Shown: piece by piece, positions 32,687-41,877 of the stretch
Position numbering within the stretch: the first letter of the stretch is position 1
How the letters are laid out: the number at the start of each line of letters is the position of its first letter
Source: JAICWP01 sp035252015
Lineage (GTDB): Bacteria; Acidobacteriota; Terriglobia; Terriglobales; Acidobacteriaceae
Reading direction: 5' to 3'
NCBI GenBank assembly: GCA_035252015.1
Contig: DATFDP010000097.1
Coordinates: forward strand, 1-52,334
DNA: 52,334 bases
Program-made: the position numbers and the translations under genes
The notes under the pieces: generated by a model
The model's database searches: none
Told to the model about the DNA's origin: nothing
Seen by the model: only the letters and a program-made list of their open reading frames with translations

Positions 32687-33409
32687 TTAGGGTTTTTGTG
32701 TGGGCCGCAGGAACACCTCGCTGGCAAACGACTGCGGCGCCTGCGTCACTATCATGGCCATCACGTGCGCCACGTCCTCCGGTTGCAGCATCTTCTTAGG
32801 GTCTTTGCCGGTGTGGGGTCCCAATTCAGTCTGCACTGACCCTGGGCAGATCACCGATACGCGAATGTGATGGTTGCGCAATTCCTCTGCAATGGAGTAG
32901 CTAAGCCCATTCAAACCCCATTTGGAAGCGGCATAAGCCGCGCCATTGGGCAAAGGATTCTTGCCCGCGCCGGAGGAGATGTTGATAATGTCTCCCTTGC
33001 CGGTGCGAATCATCAGCGGCACGAAGCAGCGAATCATGTAGTACACGCCGCGCAAGTTGGTGTGCAGTGTGCGGTCCCATTCCACGGGCGCCAACTCATG
33101 TAGAGGAGTGGCAAAGCCGCCAACTCCGGCGTTGTTCACCAGGATGTCTGTCCGTCCGAAGGCTTGCTCCACCCGTGCCGCCAGTTTCTCCACCGAAGCC
33201 AGATTGGTGACGTCACATTCCATTGGTTCGCATTGGTAGCCTGCCGCTCGAATGTGCTGCGCTGTGTTTTCCAGCGTGCTTGGACTTCGGCCGCAGATCA
33301 CGGTTGTGGCGCCAAGTTCCGCCAGCTTAGCGGCAATGGCGGCGCCTATTCCTCGTCCGCCGCCGGTCACGATTCCCACCTGACCCGAAAGACTCTTACT
33401 CTCGTGCAT
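32687..33409 (-). CDS. SDR-family oxidoreductase
   Basis: A 240-aa classical short-chain dehydrogenase/reductase: cofactor motif TGGGRGIGAA (15-24), NNAGV, the catalytic Ser in INISSGAGK and the YAASK motif. The length is standard. CGRSP after beta-2 suggests NADP(H) preference. The reaction is unknown. The start at 33409 has AAGGAAC upstream. The DinB-like gene diverges from it. Confidence 0.85.
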   Translation of the reverse strand: MHESKSLSGQVGIVTGGGRGIGAAIAAKLAELGATTVICGRSPSTLENTAQHIRAAGYQCEPMECDVTNLASVEKLAARVEQAFGRTDILVNNAGVGGFATPLHELAPVEWDRTLHTNLRGVYYMIRCFVPLMIRTGKGDIINISSGAGKNPLPNGAAYAASKWGLNGLSYSIAEELRNHHIRVSVICPGSVQTELGPHTGKDPKKMLQPEDVAHVMAMIVTQAPQSFASEVFLRPTQKP

Positions 33410-33573
33410 GTGTTTCGTTCCTTTCTTGCCCGCTGAACATCCAATATAGCTGCGTCGGAGGCAGGTAGAGGCGTGTTCTCGACAACTACTCCGGTATTGT
33501 CTCTGAGCTGCGCGGCACGACATCAGCGTCATCAGCATTAGCGCGCATCAATGTTCAAAAACTGAGAAGCACA

Positions 33574-34113
33574 ATGGAACAAAATCTTCAAAACACAATA
33601 GCGCTGCTTTCCCGCACTCCTACAGCTTTAGATGCGCTTTTGCGGGGTATGCCAGAGGACTGGATTTTTCGGAATGAAGGTGACAAGACCTGGAACGCCT
33701 TCGAAGTGATTGGGCACTTGATTCACGGTGAACGCACGGATTGGATGCCGCGGGCGCGGATGGTACTGGAATTCGGCGAGAGTAAAACTTTTGTACCCTT
33801 TGACCGCTGGGCGCAAACACGAGAGAGCCCGGGCAAGTCGCTGCCGCAGCTCTTGGATGAATTTGCCCGTCTGCGGGCTGAAAATCTGCGCGAGCTACGG
33901 GCCATGAACCTGCGGCCCGAGGACTTGGAGCGACGTGGACGGCATCCCGCACTGGGCGTCGTCACTCTGTCGCAGTTGCTGGCGGCCTGGGCTGCCCATG
34001 ACCTGACTCATCTTCACCAAGTTTCAAGAATCATGGCGCACCAATATCGTGAGGCTGTGGGACCGTGGAGCGCGTACCTGGGGGTGCTGCAGTGCAATGG
34101 GCATAGTTCTTAG
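33574..34113 (+). CDS. DinB-family (DinB_2-like) metal-binding protein
   Basis: A 179-aa four-helix-bundle protein with the three-His pattern of DinB-like proteins: His48 in GHLIHGE, and His142/His146 in AHDLTHLHQ. Family members use the metal for thiol transferase or similar reactions, but this one is functionally unassigned. It diverges from the SDR gene and faces the response regulator gene. Confidence 0.78.
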   Translation: MEQNLQNTIALLSRTPTALDALLRGMPEDWIFRNEGDKTWNAFEVIGHLIHGERTDWMPRARMVLEFGESKTFVPFDRWAQTRESPGKSLPQLLDEFARLRAENLRELRAMNLRPEDLERRGRHPALGVVTLSQLLAAWAAHDLTHLHQVSRIMAHQYREAVGPWSAYLGVLQCNGHSS

Positions 34114-34168
34114 GCGGTTTTGCTGTGTGGAGGATGGATTAAGTCAATCTCCAGAGATTCAACACTGC

Positions 34169-34540
34169 TCATGCACTCTGGGCACGTCGTACTCTCAGAA
34201 GATGCTCCAAGGTATTTAGCAGGCCGATGGGATGCTGTCCTTTGCCCAGCACAGCATCGGCAAGGGTGCCGGCTTCTTCCGGCAGGCTCCACCGCACCGA
34301 GAACAGAATGATGGGCACATCGGGCTTAATCAGCCGCATGGCCGCAGCCGTTATGCCGCCATCAAGATCGGGGAGATAGTAGTCCAGCACCACCGCATCT
34401 ACCGGCCGACGGCTGAACAGCGCTAATCCTTCGCGCGCAGTCCCTGCCGTCAAGACCGAATAACCAACTTTCTCCAGCAGCATTTGGCGGATCATCAGTC
34501 CATGCTGCTCGTCGTCCACACAAAGGATAGTATTCCCCAT
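34169..34540 (-). CDS. Single-domain response regulator
   Basis: A 123-aa receiver with no output domain. The acidic pair is Asp9/Asp10 (CVDDE), the phospho-acceptor Asp53 (VVLDYYLPD), then Ser81 and Lys100 (LGKG rather than the usual LxKP). All catalytic positions are filled. It could be a phosphate sink or act by protein contact. No histidine kinase gene is close. It may instead be the receiver for a neighbouring kinase outside the window. Confidence 0.82.
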   Translation of the reverse strand: MGNTILCVDDEQHGLMIRQMLLEKVGYSVLTAGTAREGLALFSRRPVDAVVLDYYLPDLDGGITAAAMRLIKPDVPIILFSVRWSLPEEAGTLADAVLGKGQHPIGLLNTLEHLLRVRRAQSA

Positions 34541-34691
34541 ATGTTCCGGACAGTCCTGTCGCAACCAGGTTCAGACTGGTCGGGTGTGAAGGGCGCGCAA
34601 AGTAGCGACAGTCTATGATGAATCCGGCAACTTGCAAGTAAATTTCTCGTAAAAGGGCAATTTCACCGCCTGCCCGGATGCAGCAGATTAT

Positions 34692-34712
34692 GGTGGGTCA
34701 AACTGACCCACC
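34692..34712. promoter_or_regulatory. Palindrome GGTGGGTCA-AAC-TGACCCACC
   Basis: A perfect 9+9 bp inverted repeat with a 3-nt centre, about 77 bp upstream of the start of the membrane protein at 34789 and about 150 bp upstream of the response regulator start. The short loop favours a protein-binding operator over an RNA hairpin. The regulator is unknown. Confidence 0.45.
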
Positions 34713-34788
34713 CGGAATTCCTTTGCCGCTGAATGTCGGTTAAGATGAGTCAACCCTTGAAGTTGGCGATCACCCCAAGGATTCAATC

Positions 34789-36426
34789 ATGAGCGTCGGC
34801 AGCCACACCGGGTCGCCGCGTCTGGCCGAGGTGCGGCCCGTACCGGCTGCTTCTTTTCCATCTTCGTCTCCCTGGTGGTTTCGGGCGGTCATGCCTTCTA
34901 TCACGGACGTGATATTTCTGCTGCTGCTGCTGGCCCTCGGCTATGGTGGCCTTCAACAGCGCCTTCTGGGCGATGCCGGCACCGGCTGGCACATTCGCAA
35001 CGGCCAGCAAATACTCGTCACGCATGCGATCCCGCATGGGGACTCCTTCTCCTACACCATGCCCGGTCATCCTTGGTTTGCCTGGGAATGGCTGTACGAC
35101 CTGGGAGCGGGCCTGCTCTGCAGCCGTATGGGGCTCAATGGTGTTGTATTTCTCAGCGCCTTGTTGATCGCCGGCGTCTTTGCAGGCTTGTTCCGCAAGG
35201 CGGTGGTACGTACCCGTTATCCCTTTGTGGCCGCTCTTCTGGTGGTTCTGGCCATTTTTGCTTCCAGCATTCATTTCCTCGCCCGGCCTCACCTGTTTAC
35301 CTGGGCCTTTACCCTCATTTTCTGGGACATCCTGGAGACTGCCACCACGACCCGTGCCGCCAGGCGGCTGTACTGGCTTCCTGCGCTCATGTTGCTTTGG
35401 GTGAACATCCACGGCGGCTTTCTGGTGGGACTGGCGCTGATTGGCCTGTATTTCCTGGGCGCCGTCTGGGAAACCATAACCGCGCAGGCTCCCGATGAGC
35501 GGATTGGGGCGAAAACCATGGCCCGTCGGCTGGGGTTCACCGGGATTTTGACCTTTGTTGCCACCTTCATAAATCCCTATGGCTATAAACTCTGGCTGCA
35601 TATTTATGACTATCTCGGCAGCCGCTTCTACATGAACAACATCCAGGAATTTCTCTCGCCCAATTTTCACGGCGCGGCGGAGAAATTCTTTGCCGCACTG
35701 CTCTTGCTCAGCCTGCTCGGTCTGGCGGTGAACCGCTCCCGCCTGCGCGCCAGCCAGTTGCTGGTCATATTGTTTAGCGTTTATTTCGGGCTTTATGCCG
35801 CCAGGAATATTCCTATCGCTTCCATCCTCCTGGTGTTGACCGCCACCCCGCTGCTGGCCGGGGCGGTAGAGCAGGGAAGCGTCGCGGAAGAGCTCGCGCC
35901 GCGCGCACGTGATCTGCTCTTGCGCTGGAAGAATTTTGCCGCCCGCACCGCTGCCACCGAACTGGGCCTGCGCGGGCACATCCTCCCGCTAGCTGCGGTG
36001 CTGATCACGTTTGTGGTTTGCCTGAACGGAGGCCGCTTGGGCGCGCGGACTAAAATAAGCGCTCACTTCGATGGCAAGCGTTTTCCGGTGGGGGCCGCCA
36101 ACTTTCTCGCCGCCCACGGCATTCACTCGCAGGTTTTCAATCCCGATTACTGGGGCGGTTACCTGATCTACCGCCTGGGGCCGAATTACAAGGTTTTCAT
36201 GGATGACCGCCACGACTTCTACGGCGAGCCCTTTGTCCGCGACTACATTAAGGTCCAACACATCCAGCCCGGCTGGCAGGAGGTGTTGGACAGGAACAAG
36301 GTGAACTGGGTGCTGGTTCCTCCGGATTGGACGCTGGCCAACGCTCTCAAGGAGCTGCCGCAGTGGCGCGTGCTCTACGACGACCACCACGCCATCCTCT
36401 TCGGCCGCATCTCGCCTGTTTCTTAA
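34789..36426 (+). CDS. Polytopic GT-C-like membrane protein (paralogue of 3172-4635)
   Basis: A 545-aa protein with about ten hydrophobic segments, sharing landmarks with the protein at 3172-4635: GTGWHIRNGQQIL...GDSFSYT..G.PW.AWEWLYD in the first loop and NPDYWGGYLI...KVFMDDRHDFYG near the C-terminus. It is longer by about 58 residues, largely in an N-terminal cytoplasmic extension and the loop after helix 8. A lipid-linked-sugar or GT-C-like function is inferred only from topology. It has an AAGG site 8 nt before the start. Confidence 0.6.
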   Translation: MSVGSHTGSPRLAEVRPVPAASFPSSSPWWFRAVMPSITDVIFLLLLLALGYGGLQQRLLGDAGTGWHIRNGQQILVTHAIPHGDSFSYTMPGHPWFAWEWLYDLGAGLLCSRMGLNGVVFLSALLIAGVFAGLFRKAVVRTRYPFVAALLVVLAIFASSIHFLARPHLFTWAFTLIFWDILETATTTRAARRLYWLPALMLLWVNIHGGFLVGLALIGLYFLGAVWETITAQAPDERIGAKTMARRLGFTGILTFVATFINPYGYKLWLHIYDYLGSRFYMNNIQEFLSPNFHGAAEKFFAALLLLSLLGLAVNRSRLRASQLLVILFSVYFGLYAARNIPIASILLVLTATPLLAGAVEQGSVAEELAPRARDLLLRWKNFAARTAATELGLRGHILPLAAVLITFVVCLNGGRLGARTKISAHFDGKRFPVGAANFLAAHGIHSQVFNPDYWGGYLIYRLGPNYKVFMDDRHDFYGEPFVRDYIKVQHIQPGWQEVLDRNKVNWVLVPPDWTLANALKELPQWRVLYDDHHAILFGRISPVS

Positions 36427-36474
36427 TCAAACTCTCATGAGCGCAAGCCGGCAAGACGGGGTGAGGACAATGCA

Positions 36475-37029
36475 ATGAGAAATGTAATCTTCGCAATCAA
36501 CACTACCCTGGATGGCTGCTGCGACCACACCAAGCAATTTGCCGATGATGAAACACATGAATATTTCACCCACCTCCTGCGAAACGTTGACCTGCTCGTC
36601 TTCGGACGCAAAACCTATCAATTGATGGTCCCTTTTTGGCCCGAAGTCGCAAAGACCCAGTCGATGACGAAAGCAGAGAACGAATTTGCCAGGACGTTTG
36701 ACTCGCTCCAAAAAATTGTTTTCTCCCGATCATTACGCAGCGCTGAAGATAAAAAAACGCGAATCATCGGCACGAATCTTCACGACGAAATACTTAATTT
36801 GAAACACAAACCAGGCAAAAATATTCTGGTCGGCGGCGTAGGTCTTCCATCCCAACTGATCGAGCTAGGCCTGGTGGATGAATACCGTTTTATCGTTGGA
36901 CCAGTTCTTGCCGGAGAAGGAAGGCGATTGATGGAGGGCGTCAGCCTGCCCGAGAAATTGCAATTGAAACTTGTTGGTTCAAAGCCTTTTAAATCAGGAT
37001 GTGTTGCGCTTCGTTACTTGAAACAGTGA
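36475..37029 (+). CDS. RibD C-terminal/dihydrofolate reductase-fold protein
   Basis: A 184-aa protein of the RibD_C/DHFR-like family: VIFAINTTLDGCC at the N-terminus, FGRKTYQLM, and ILVGGVGLPSQLIELGLVDEYRFIVGPVLAGEG towards the C-terminus (written here in parts). NADPH-dependent reductase activity on a pterin- or nitro-type substrate is possible. The gene is clearly more AT-rich than its neighbours (roughly half GC by eye) with different codon use, suggesting horizontal transfer. The following 220 bp are also AT-richer and show no gene. Confidence 0.82.
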   Translation: MRNVIFAINTTLDGCCDHTKQFADDETHEYFTHLLRNVDLLVFGRKTYQLMVPFWPEVAKTQSMTKAENEFARTFDSLQKIVFSRSLRSAEDKKTRIIGTNLHDEILNLKHKPGKNILVGGVGLPSQLIELGLVDEYRFIVGPVLAGEGRRLMEGVSLPEKLQLKLVGSKPFKSGCVALRYLKQ

Positions 37030-37249
37030 CTGAGAACTCTGCAAGGCTCTGCTGCTGCTCCCGGCAACGAAAGATCCACTACAAATGATCGACTAAAAGG
37101 AAAAGAGGATCAACATCTGAGAGACGATCTTGAATCATCAGTCCCCACTAAAGCGTGCCCGGCTATCGGGAGAACTTCCAACCTTAAGTCTTGTCAACCA
37201 CAGCGGCACAGAGAAGATTGGCGATTGAGTTCAGTTGCCGGAGAAGTGC

Positions 37250-38566
37250 TCAGTTGAAGCGAGTTATTTTCCATAGGGCAGCGACACTGGCAGCCAGGAG
37301 TACCAGGCACAAGGCCAGCAGCACGATAGCGGAAGTGCCGTCGAGCGCGATGGAGGGCCAATGAGCGCGCGCGCCGGTCCACACAAAGGCCCCCGTGGCG
37401 GCGGCCACCAGAAGCCAATCCAGCCAGTTGCGGCGCTGTTGCGGCGTGCTCGCGCGGCCTTCCATCCCTGAGCGCACAAATTCAATATCAATGCCGTAAC
37501 GACGATGCTCGCGCTCCGCCGCCTCCACCCACTTCAGGTATTCCGAATTGTCGGCAACGGAAAAGGAAATCGCCGCCAGGCCCAGCGCCATTACTAGCGA
37601 GCCCCAGATGGCGCCGGCCACCGCGCCGTGCTGCCAGCCGCGAAATTCGCCAAAGGCCACCGCGCCCCAGAGTAGGCCCCAGAGCTGGTTGGAATTGGAG
37701 ATGGGGATGCCGCGGCTGACGCCTACGTACTTAACAGCGTACTGCTGGAAGATGTCGCCGATGACCCACACGAAGCCCGCAGCCAGAAGCCAGAAGAGCA
37801 CGTCCTCGGCGCCGGCGACCTGGCGGTATAAGTTGCGAGGTCCGCCGATGTAGGCGAGTGCGAGCGCAGTCATCATGCCCAATTCGCCGATGGTGAAAAA
37901 CGAAACGAAGGATAGCGGATTCATGCCCGACAGATAAGCCTTGCGGTAGGGAATGTACATGGTTCCCCAGAGCGCACCCGCTCCCAGCGCGGCGGCGATG
38001 CCGCGAAGGGCGATATGGGAGGCGAGCTGGCTGGCGGAGGCGCGTGCCAGCAGCATGCCCCCCAGAAACATGACCAGGGCGCCGCCGCAAACGGCGCTCC
38101 AGCGGCGCCATCCTGCATGGTGCAATTCACGGAAGAAGAGAACGCCCCAGACTATGCCGATGAGGGCATTTGTGTTCCACAACGGGAACGCTACGCTCAG
38201 GCCCAGGTCGCGGATAGCAAATATAGTGAGCGTGTTGGCCACAGACCACAAGCAGCCGGCGATGATGGCCCAGATGACGAGGTGCGGGGCCTGTACTATA
38301 TCGGCGCGAATGCCCGAAGTGCCGCGCACGATGGCGGGCAGGCTCCAGCGGCCCAGGAAAACGCCGGCGACCATGACGAAGGAAATCAGCACCGGGGAAA
38401 TGCCGGTGGTGACCAGCTTGGTGGGAACTTCGGCTGCGCCCAGCCACGCGCCGGCAGCAATGCCGCAAAGCACGCCCACGCGCTGGAGTGCCCGCACGCG
38501 CTCGGGCCCCAGCGGCGCCGCGCCGGCGGCACCGGGAGCCGCCGCGGGTGAGCTTAACTGACCCAT
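37250..38566 (-). CDS. GRP/RhaT-like DMT-superfamily sugar permease
   Basis: A 438-aa membrane protein with about ten helices. Sequence such as GVLCGIAAGAWLGAAEVPTKL and YAVKYVGVSRGIPISNSNQLWGLLWG (in part) matches the glucose/ribose porter type of the drug/metabolite superfamily, which moves sugars by proton symport. A cytoplasmic loop of about 50 residues (EAAEREHRRYGIDIEFVRSG) before the last two helices is longer than usual. The 3' end is 220 bp from the RibD-like gene. A small membrane-protein gene overlaps its start. Confidence 0.72.
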   Translation of the reverse strand: MGQLSSPAAAPGAAGAAPLGPERVRALQRVGVLCGIAAGAWLGAAEVPTKLVTTGISPVLISFVMVAGVFLGRWSLPAIVRGTSGIRADIVQAPHLVIWAIIAGCLWSVANTLTIFAIRDLGLSVAFPLWNTNALIGIVWGVLFFRELHHAGWRRWSAVCGGALVMFLGGMLLARASASQLASHIALRGIAAALGAGALWGTMYIPYRKAYLSGMNPLSFVSFFTIGELGMMTALALAYIGGPRNLYRQVAGAEDVLFWLLAAGFVWVIGDIFQQYAVKYVGVSRGIPISNSNQLWGLLWGAVAFGEFRGWQHGAVAGAIWGSLVMALGLAAISFSVADNSEYLKWVEAAEREHRRYGIDIEFVRSGMEGRASTPQQRRNWLDWLLVAAATGAFVWTGARAHWPSIALDGTSAIVLLALCLVLLAASVAALWKITRFN

Positions 38567-38691
38567 CGCAGAAGCAGGAGGCCGCCGATCAGTACCAGGG
38601 TCGGCACCCAGAAGTGCACATCTCCGCTGATGGAGGCCAGCCAGTTGATGGCCTGTGTGTCGGGTCGCTCGATCGCTTCTTCGTTATCCAT
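38554..38691 (-). CDS. Small single-span membrane protein
   Basis: A 45-aa frame (MDNEEAIERP...) with one C-terminal hydrophobic helix (WVPTLVLIGGLLLLRW). It overlaps the start of the sugar permease by 13 bp, which suggests translational coupling. No Shine-Dalgarno is visible and no family is recognised. Confidence 0.4.
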   Translation of the reverse strand: MDNEEAIERPDTQAINWLASISGDVHFWVPTLVLIGGLLLLRWVS

Positions 38692-38768
38692 GGGCAGGGC
38701 GGAGGTAATACTACATGACTTGCGGCAAGGTTGGTAATCAGTTGTTAGGGTAAGATTCTGCTCGACCC

Positions 38769-40295
38769 ATGAGAACAAACTTAGCCGTCGTCAGCCTGAT
38801 TCTTCTGTTCTGCTTGGAATTCCCAGCTGCTGCTCAAAAACCACCTGTGCGCGTGCGCCAGCAGGTACTCGCATATCGCGAATCACACGAAAAGCAGATT
38901 GTCAGCGAATTCGTGAGCCTGCTCTCGATTCCAAATCATGCCGGCGATACCGCTGACATTGAGCGTAATGCGCAGGCGATTTCGGCGATGTTGCAGGCGC
39001 GCGGGGTGCAAGTGCGGCTGCTGCAGGTGCCTGGGGCTTCGCCGGCGGTCTTTGGCGAGTTGCGGACGGCGGGCGCTACCCGCACCATTGGCATCTACGC
39101 GCACTATGATGGCCAGCCGGTGGACCCGGCGCAGTGGCAGCATCCCGCATTCACTCCGGTGCTGCTGGATGCATCGGGGAAGGTTGTGGATTGGCAATCG
39201 CAGGAGCATTTCGATCCACAAGCACGCCTGTATGCGCGGTCCACCAGCGATGATAAGGCGCCGATTGAGGCCACCATGGCGGCGCTGGATGCGCTGCGGG
39301 CAGTGCACGTCGCGCCTTCGGTTAATCTCAAGTTTTTCTTCGAAGGAGAAGAGGAGGCGGGCTCTCCGCACCTGGCGGAAATCATCGCCGAAAATCCGGA
39401 AACGCTGACTGCCGATGCCTGGCTGCTATGCGACGGGCCGGTGCACCAGTCGGGGCGCATGCAAGTGGATTTCGGCTCTCGCGGCGATATTGACATGGAG
39501 ATGACGGTTTACGGTCCGGCCCGCCCGCTGCACAGCGGGCATTACGGCAACTGGGCGCCGAACCCCATTGTGCTGCTCACTCACCTGCTGGACAGCATGC
39601 GCGACGCGGACGCGCACATCCTGATTCCTGGCTTTTATGACGATGTGCGCCCGCTGACTGCCAGTGAGCGCCGCATGCTGGCGCAAACACCCGCCGCCGA
39701 CGAGCAGCTCAAGCAGGAGCTGGCCATCGCCCAGCCCGAAGGCGACGGAGCCAAGCTGGCGGAGCAGATTCTGAAACCTGCCATCAACGTGCATGGCATC
39801 CAGGGCGGCCACGTGGGCGAGCAGGCGGCCAACGTGATCAGCACGGAGGCGCAGGCTTCCTTCGACATTCGCCTGGTGCCCGACCAAACGCCACAACGGG
39901 TGCGGCAGGAGATCGAGCAGCACATCGAGCGCCAGGGATTCTTCATTGTCCATCAGACGCCGGACCTGGCCACCCGCCGGGCCCACGCGCGGGTGGCGAA
40001 GCTGGAATGGGGCTCGGGCTATCCTGCCTATCGCGCGCCCGTGGACAATCCCATGGCGCAGGCAGTCGTCCGCACCATTGAGGAGGCTACCGGGGGTCCA
40101 ATCATCCAGGTGGTAAGCCTGGGGGGCAGCGTGCCCATGTATTTATTCGAGGGCAAGGAGCACCGGCCGGTAATTGGCGTGCCCATCGCCAATGCCGATA
40201 ACAACCAGCACGCCGCCAACGAAAACCTCAGACTGAAGAATTTGTGGGACGGGATCGAGATTTTCGGGACGCTGTTCGCGCAGCTGGGGAGATGA
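38769..40295 (+). CDS. Secreted M20-family dipeptidase/aminoacylase
   Basis: A 508-aa exported zinc peptidase. It has a signal peptide (to about residue 22, AAAQ). Metal ligands are in YAHYDGQ and in RSTSDDKAPIEA; the general base and bridging ligand are in FEGEEEAGSPH. A dimerisation-type lid follows (about 230-400) and a C-terminal His lies in NIQH-like AHAR..., KEHRPVIG. The M20 CNDP-like architecture suggests hydrolysis of dipeptides or N-acyl amino acids in the periplasm. It is followed on the same strand by the macA-like gene, but a terminator-like dyad and promoter separate them. Confidence 0.85.
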   Translation: MRTNLAVVSLILLFCLEFPAAAQKPPVRVRQQVLAYRESHEKQIVSEFVSLLSIPNHAGDTADIERNAQAISAMLQARGVQVRLLQVPGASPAVFGELRTAGATRTIGIYAHYDGQPVDPAQWQHPAFTPVLLDASGKVVDWQSQEHFDPQARLYARSTSDDKAPIEATMAALDALRAVHVAPSVNLKFFFEGEEEAGSPHLAEIIAENPETLTADAWLLCDGPVHQSGRMQVDFGSRGDIDMEMTVYGPARPLHSGHYGNWAPNPIVLLTHLLDSMRDADAHILIPGFYDDVRPLTASERRMLAQTPAADEQLKQELAIAQPEGDGAKLAEQILKPAINVHGIQGGHVGEQAANVISTEAQASFDIRLVPDQTPQRVRQEIEQHIERQGFFIVHQTPDLATRRAHARVAKLEWGSGYPAYRAPVDNPMAQAVVRTIEEATGGPIIQVVSLGGSVPMYLFEGKEHRPVIGVPIANADNNQHAANENLRLKNLWDGIEIFGTLFAQLGR

Positions 40296-40309
40296 TGCCG
40301 GCACATCTC

Positions 40310-40354
40310 GCTGTGATTCACAGAAGCCGGATGCGGTTTCTTTACAATCACAGC
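40310..40354. promoter_or_regulatory. Inverted repeat GCTGTGATT...AATCACAGC
   Basis: Perfect 9-bp arms (40310-40318 and 40346-40354) separated by 27 nt, with a smaller dyad CTGTG-ATT-CACAG inside the left part. It lies just upstream of the macA promoter, so it may be an operator or a weak terminator of the M20 gene. Confidence 0.4.
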
Positions 40355-40372
40355 ATAGGGGTTCAGGCATCC

Positions 40373-40401
40373 TTGACAGCCATACTGCTGGTTGCTGCAA
40401 T
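40373..40401 (+). promoter_or_regulatory. Putative sigma-70 promoter of the macA/macB operon
   Basis: A perfect TTGACA (40373-40378), a 17-bp spacer, then TGCAAT (40396-40401; four of six). It is 43 bp upstream of the macA-like ATG. Confidence 0.55.
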
Positions 40402-40443
40402 GTAGACAGCGTGGGTGGCTGAGCCACACGCGACCGGGGCATT

Positions 40444-41775
40444 ATGCGCTTTTTAAAACATAAGTGGGTGCTCGGGTTGGCTTTGCTGGTAGCCATTGCC
40501 GTTATTGTCGGCTTTACTTACAACCGCAGCCCGCAGTCCCAGTACTTCACCGCCAAAGCGCAACGCGGCACTATCAACGACGTGGTACAGGCCACGGGCA
40601 CGATCAACGCGGTCATAACGGTGCAGGTGGGCTCACAGGTTTCCGGAACCATCTCCAAGCTGTTCGTGGATTTCAACTCGCGCGTGCACCAAGGCGAAGT
40701 GGTGGCGAAGATCGAGCCTTCGCTGTTTGAAGGGGCGTTGCTGCAGGCCAAGGCCGACCTGCAGAACGCGCGTGCCAACCTGGCTGCTGCGCAGGCGGAG
40801 TTGGAGAAGGCGAAAGCCACATCGGTACAGACCAAAGCAGACTACCAGCGCACCGTGGGCCTGGCCAAGGAAGGCGTAATGAGCCCGCAGCAGTTGGACC
40901 TGGCGCGGGCCAATGCGGATACGGCGGCCGCCGGCGTCACCGCTGCGGAAGCTACCGTGAAGCAGGCTGCTGCCCAAGTGAACCTTAAAGCCGCGGCGGT
41001 GGATGTGGCGCAGACCAACCTAAACCACACCATCATCCATGCGCCTATCAACGGAATCGTGGTGGCGCGAAACGTGGATGTGGGGCAAACGGTGGCAGCG
41101 TCGCTGCAGGCGCCCACCTTGTTCAACATCGCCCAGGACCTGACCAAAATGCAGGTGGATACCCAGACGGACGAGTCGGATGTGGGCAACATCAAGGTGG
41201 GGCAGGAGGCGAGCTTCACGGTTGACGCCTATCCCAACCAGACGTTTCGCGGACGCGTAGTGCAGATTCGGCTGAATCCCACGGTGGTGCAGAACGTAGT
41301 CACCTACGACACGGTGATTGCGTTTGACAATCCGGAGATGAAACTGTTTCCCGGCATGACGGCGTACGTGACTATCCCTGTGGCCACTGCGGAAGACGTG
41401 CTGGAGGTGCCTAACACGGCACTGCGGTTCAAGCCGGCGATGAGTGCGGAACAGAGTCGCCAAGTGTATGCGGAGTATGGTATCGCCGAACCGCATGCGG
41501 GCGCTTCGCGCGAAGCAGGCAATGGCCAACCGTCGAAGCCCGAAGGAGTGGGACTGCAGGGTCCGCGCACTCCGCGACGCGACGTAGCCATAGTCTGGAA
41601 GCTGCGCGCGGACCGCGGCATTGAGCCGGTGATGATTCGCACCGGCATCACCGACCACACGCAGACCGCCGTGGCGGAGGTGCTCAAAGGCGGGTTGCAG
41701 CCGGGAGACAATCTGGCGATCGGGCAGGAAACCGGGGCCCGCGGGCCAAGCGGTCCTGGCATGATGCGGCGATAA
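40444..41775 (+). CDS. macA: MacA-like periplasmic adaptor (HlyD family)
   Basis: A 443-aa membrane fusion protein. One N-terminal membrane helix (about residues 8-26) is followed by lipoyl half-motifs (VVQATGTINAVITVQVGSQVSG), a coiled-coil hairpin (about 85-195, many Ala/Lys/Glu heptads), beta-barrel and membrane-proximal domains. It links the inner-membrane MacB-type ABC pump to an outer-membrane channel; no TolC gene is in this window. It is expressed from a good promoter and is followed by REP-like and heptamer repeats before the ATPase gene. Confidence 0.85.
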   Translation: MRFLKHKWVLGLALLVAIAVIVGFTYNRSPQSQYFTAKAQRGTINDVVQATGTINAVITVQVGSQVSGTISKLFVDFNSRVHQGEVVAKIEPSLFEGALLQAKADLQNARANLAAAQAELEKAKATSVQTKADYQRTVGLAKEGVMSPQQLDLARANADTAAAGVTAAEATVKQAAAQVNLKAAAVDVAQTNLNHTIIHAPINGIVVARNVDVGQTVAASLQAPTLFNIAQDLTKMQVDTQTDESDVGNIKVGQEASFTVDAYPNQTFRGRVVQIRLNPTVVQNVVTYDTVIAFDNPEMKLFPGMTAYVTIPVATAEDVLEVPNTALRFKPAMSAEQSRQVYAEYGIAEPHAGASREAGNGQPSKPEGVGLQGPRTPRRDVAIVWKLRADRGIEPVMIRTGITDHTQTAVAEVLKGGLQPGDNLAIGQETGARGPSGPGMMRR

Positions 41776-41784
41776 GCTATGTCG

Positions 41785-41846
41785 TAGCACCGCCGTCCCG
41801 GCGAGGGCGGGACGCCCTCGCGACCAGCCGGCAAGATGCCGGCGCT
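41785..41846. repeat. REP-like element with two hairpins
   Basis: CGAGGGCG-GGA-CGCCCTCG (41802-41820) and GCCGGCA-AGA-TGCCGGC (41827-41843) are perfect hairpins, and the outer TAGCACCG/CGGCGCTA are near-complementary. It lies between macA and the ATPase gene. It resembles a REP sequence. Confidence 0.6.
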
Positions 41847-41874
41847 ATGAATTACCAATTGCAAATTACAAATC
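41847..41874. repeat. Heptamer array after the REP-like element
   Basis: Four degenerate 7-nt units ATGAATT-ACCAATT-GCAAATT-ACAAATC. It is of the same family as the arrays at 28993 and 30266, but with only one arm here. Confidence 0.5.
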
Positions 41875-41877
41875 CTT

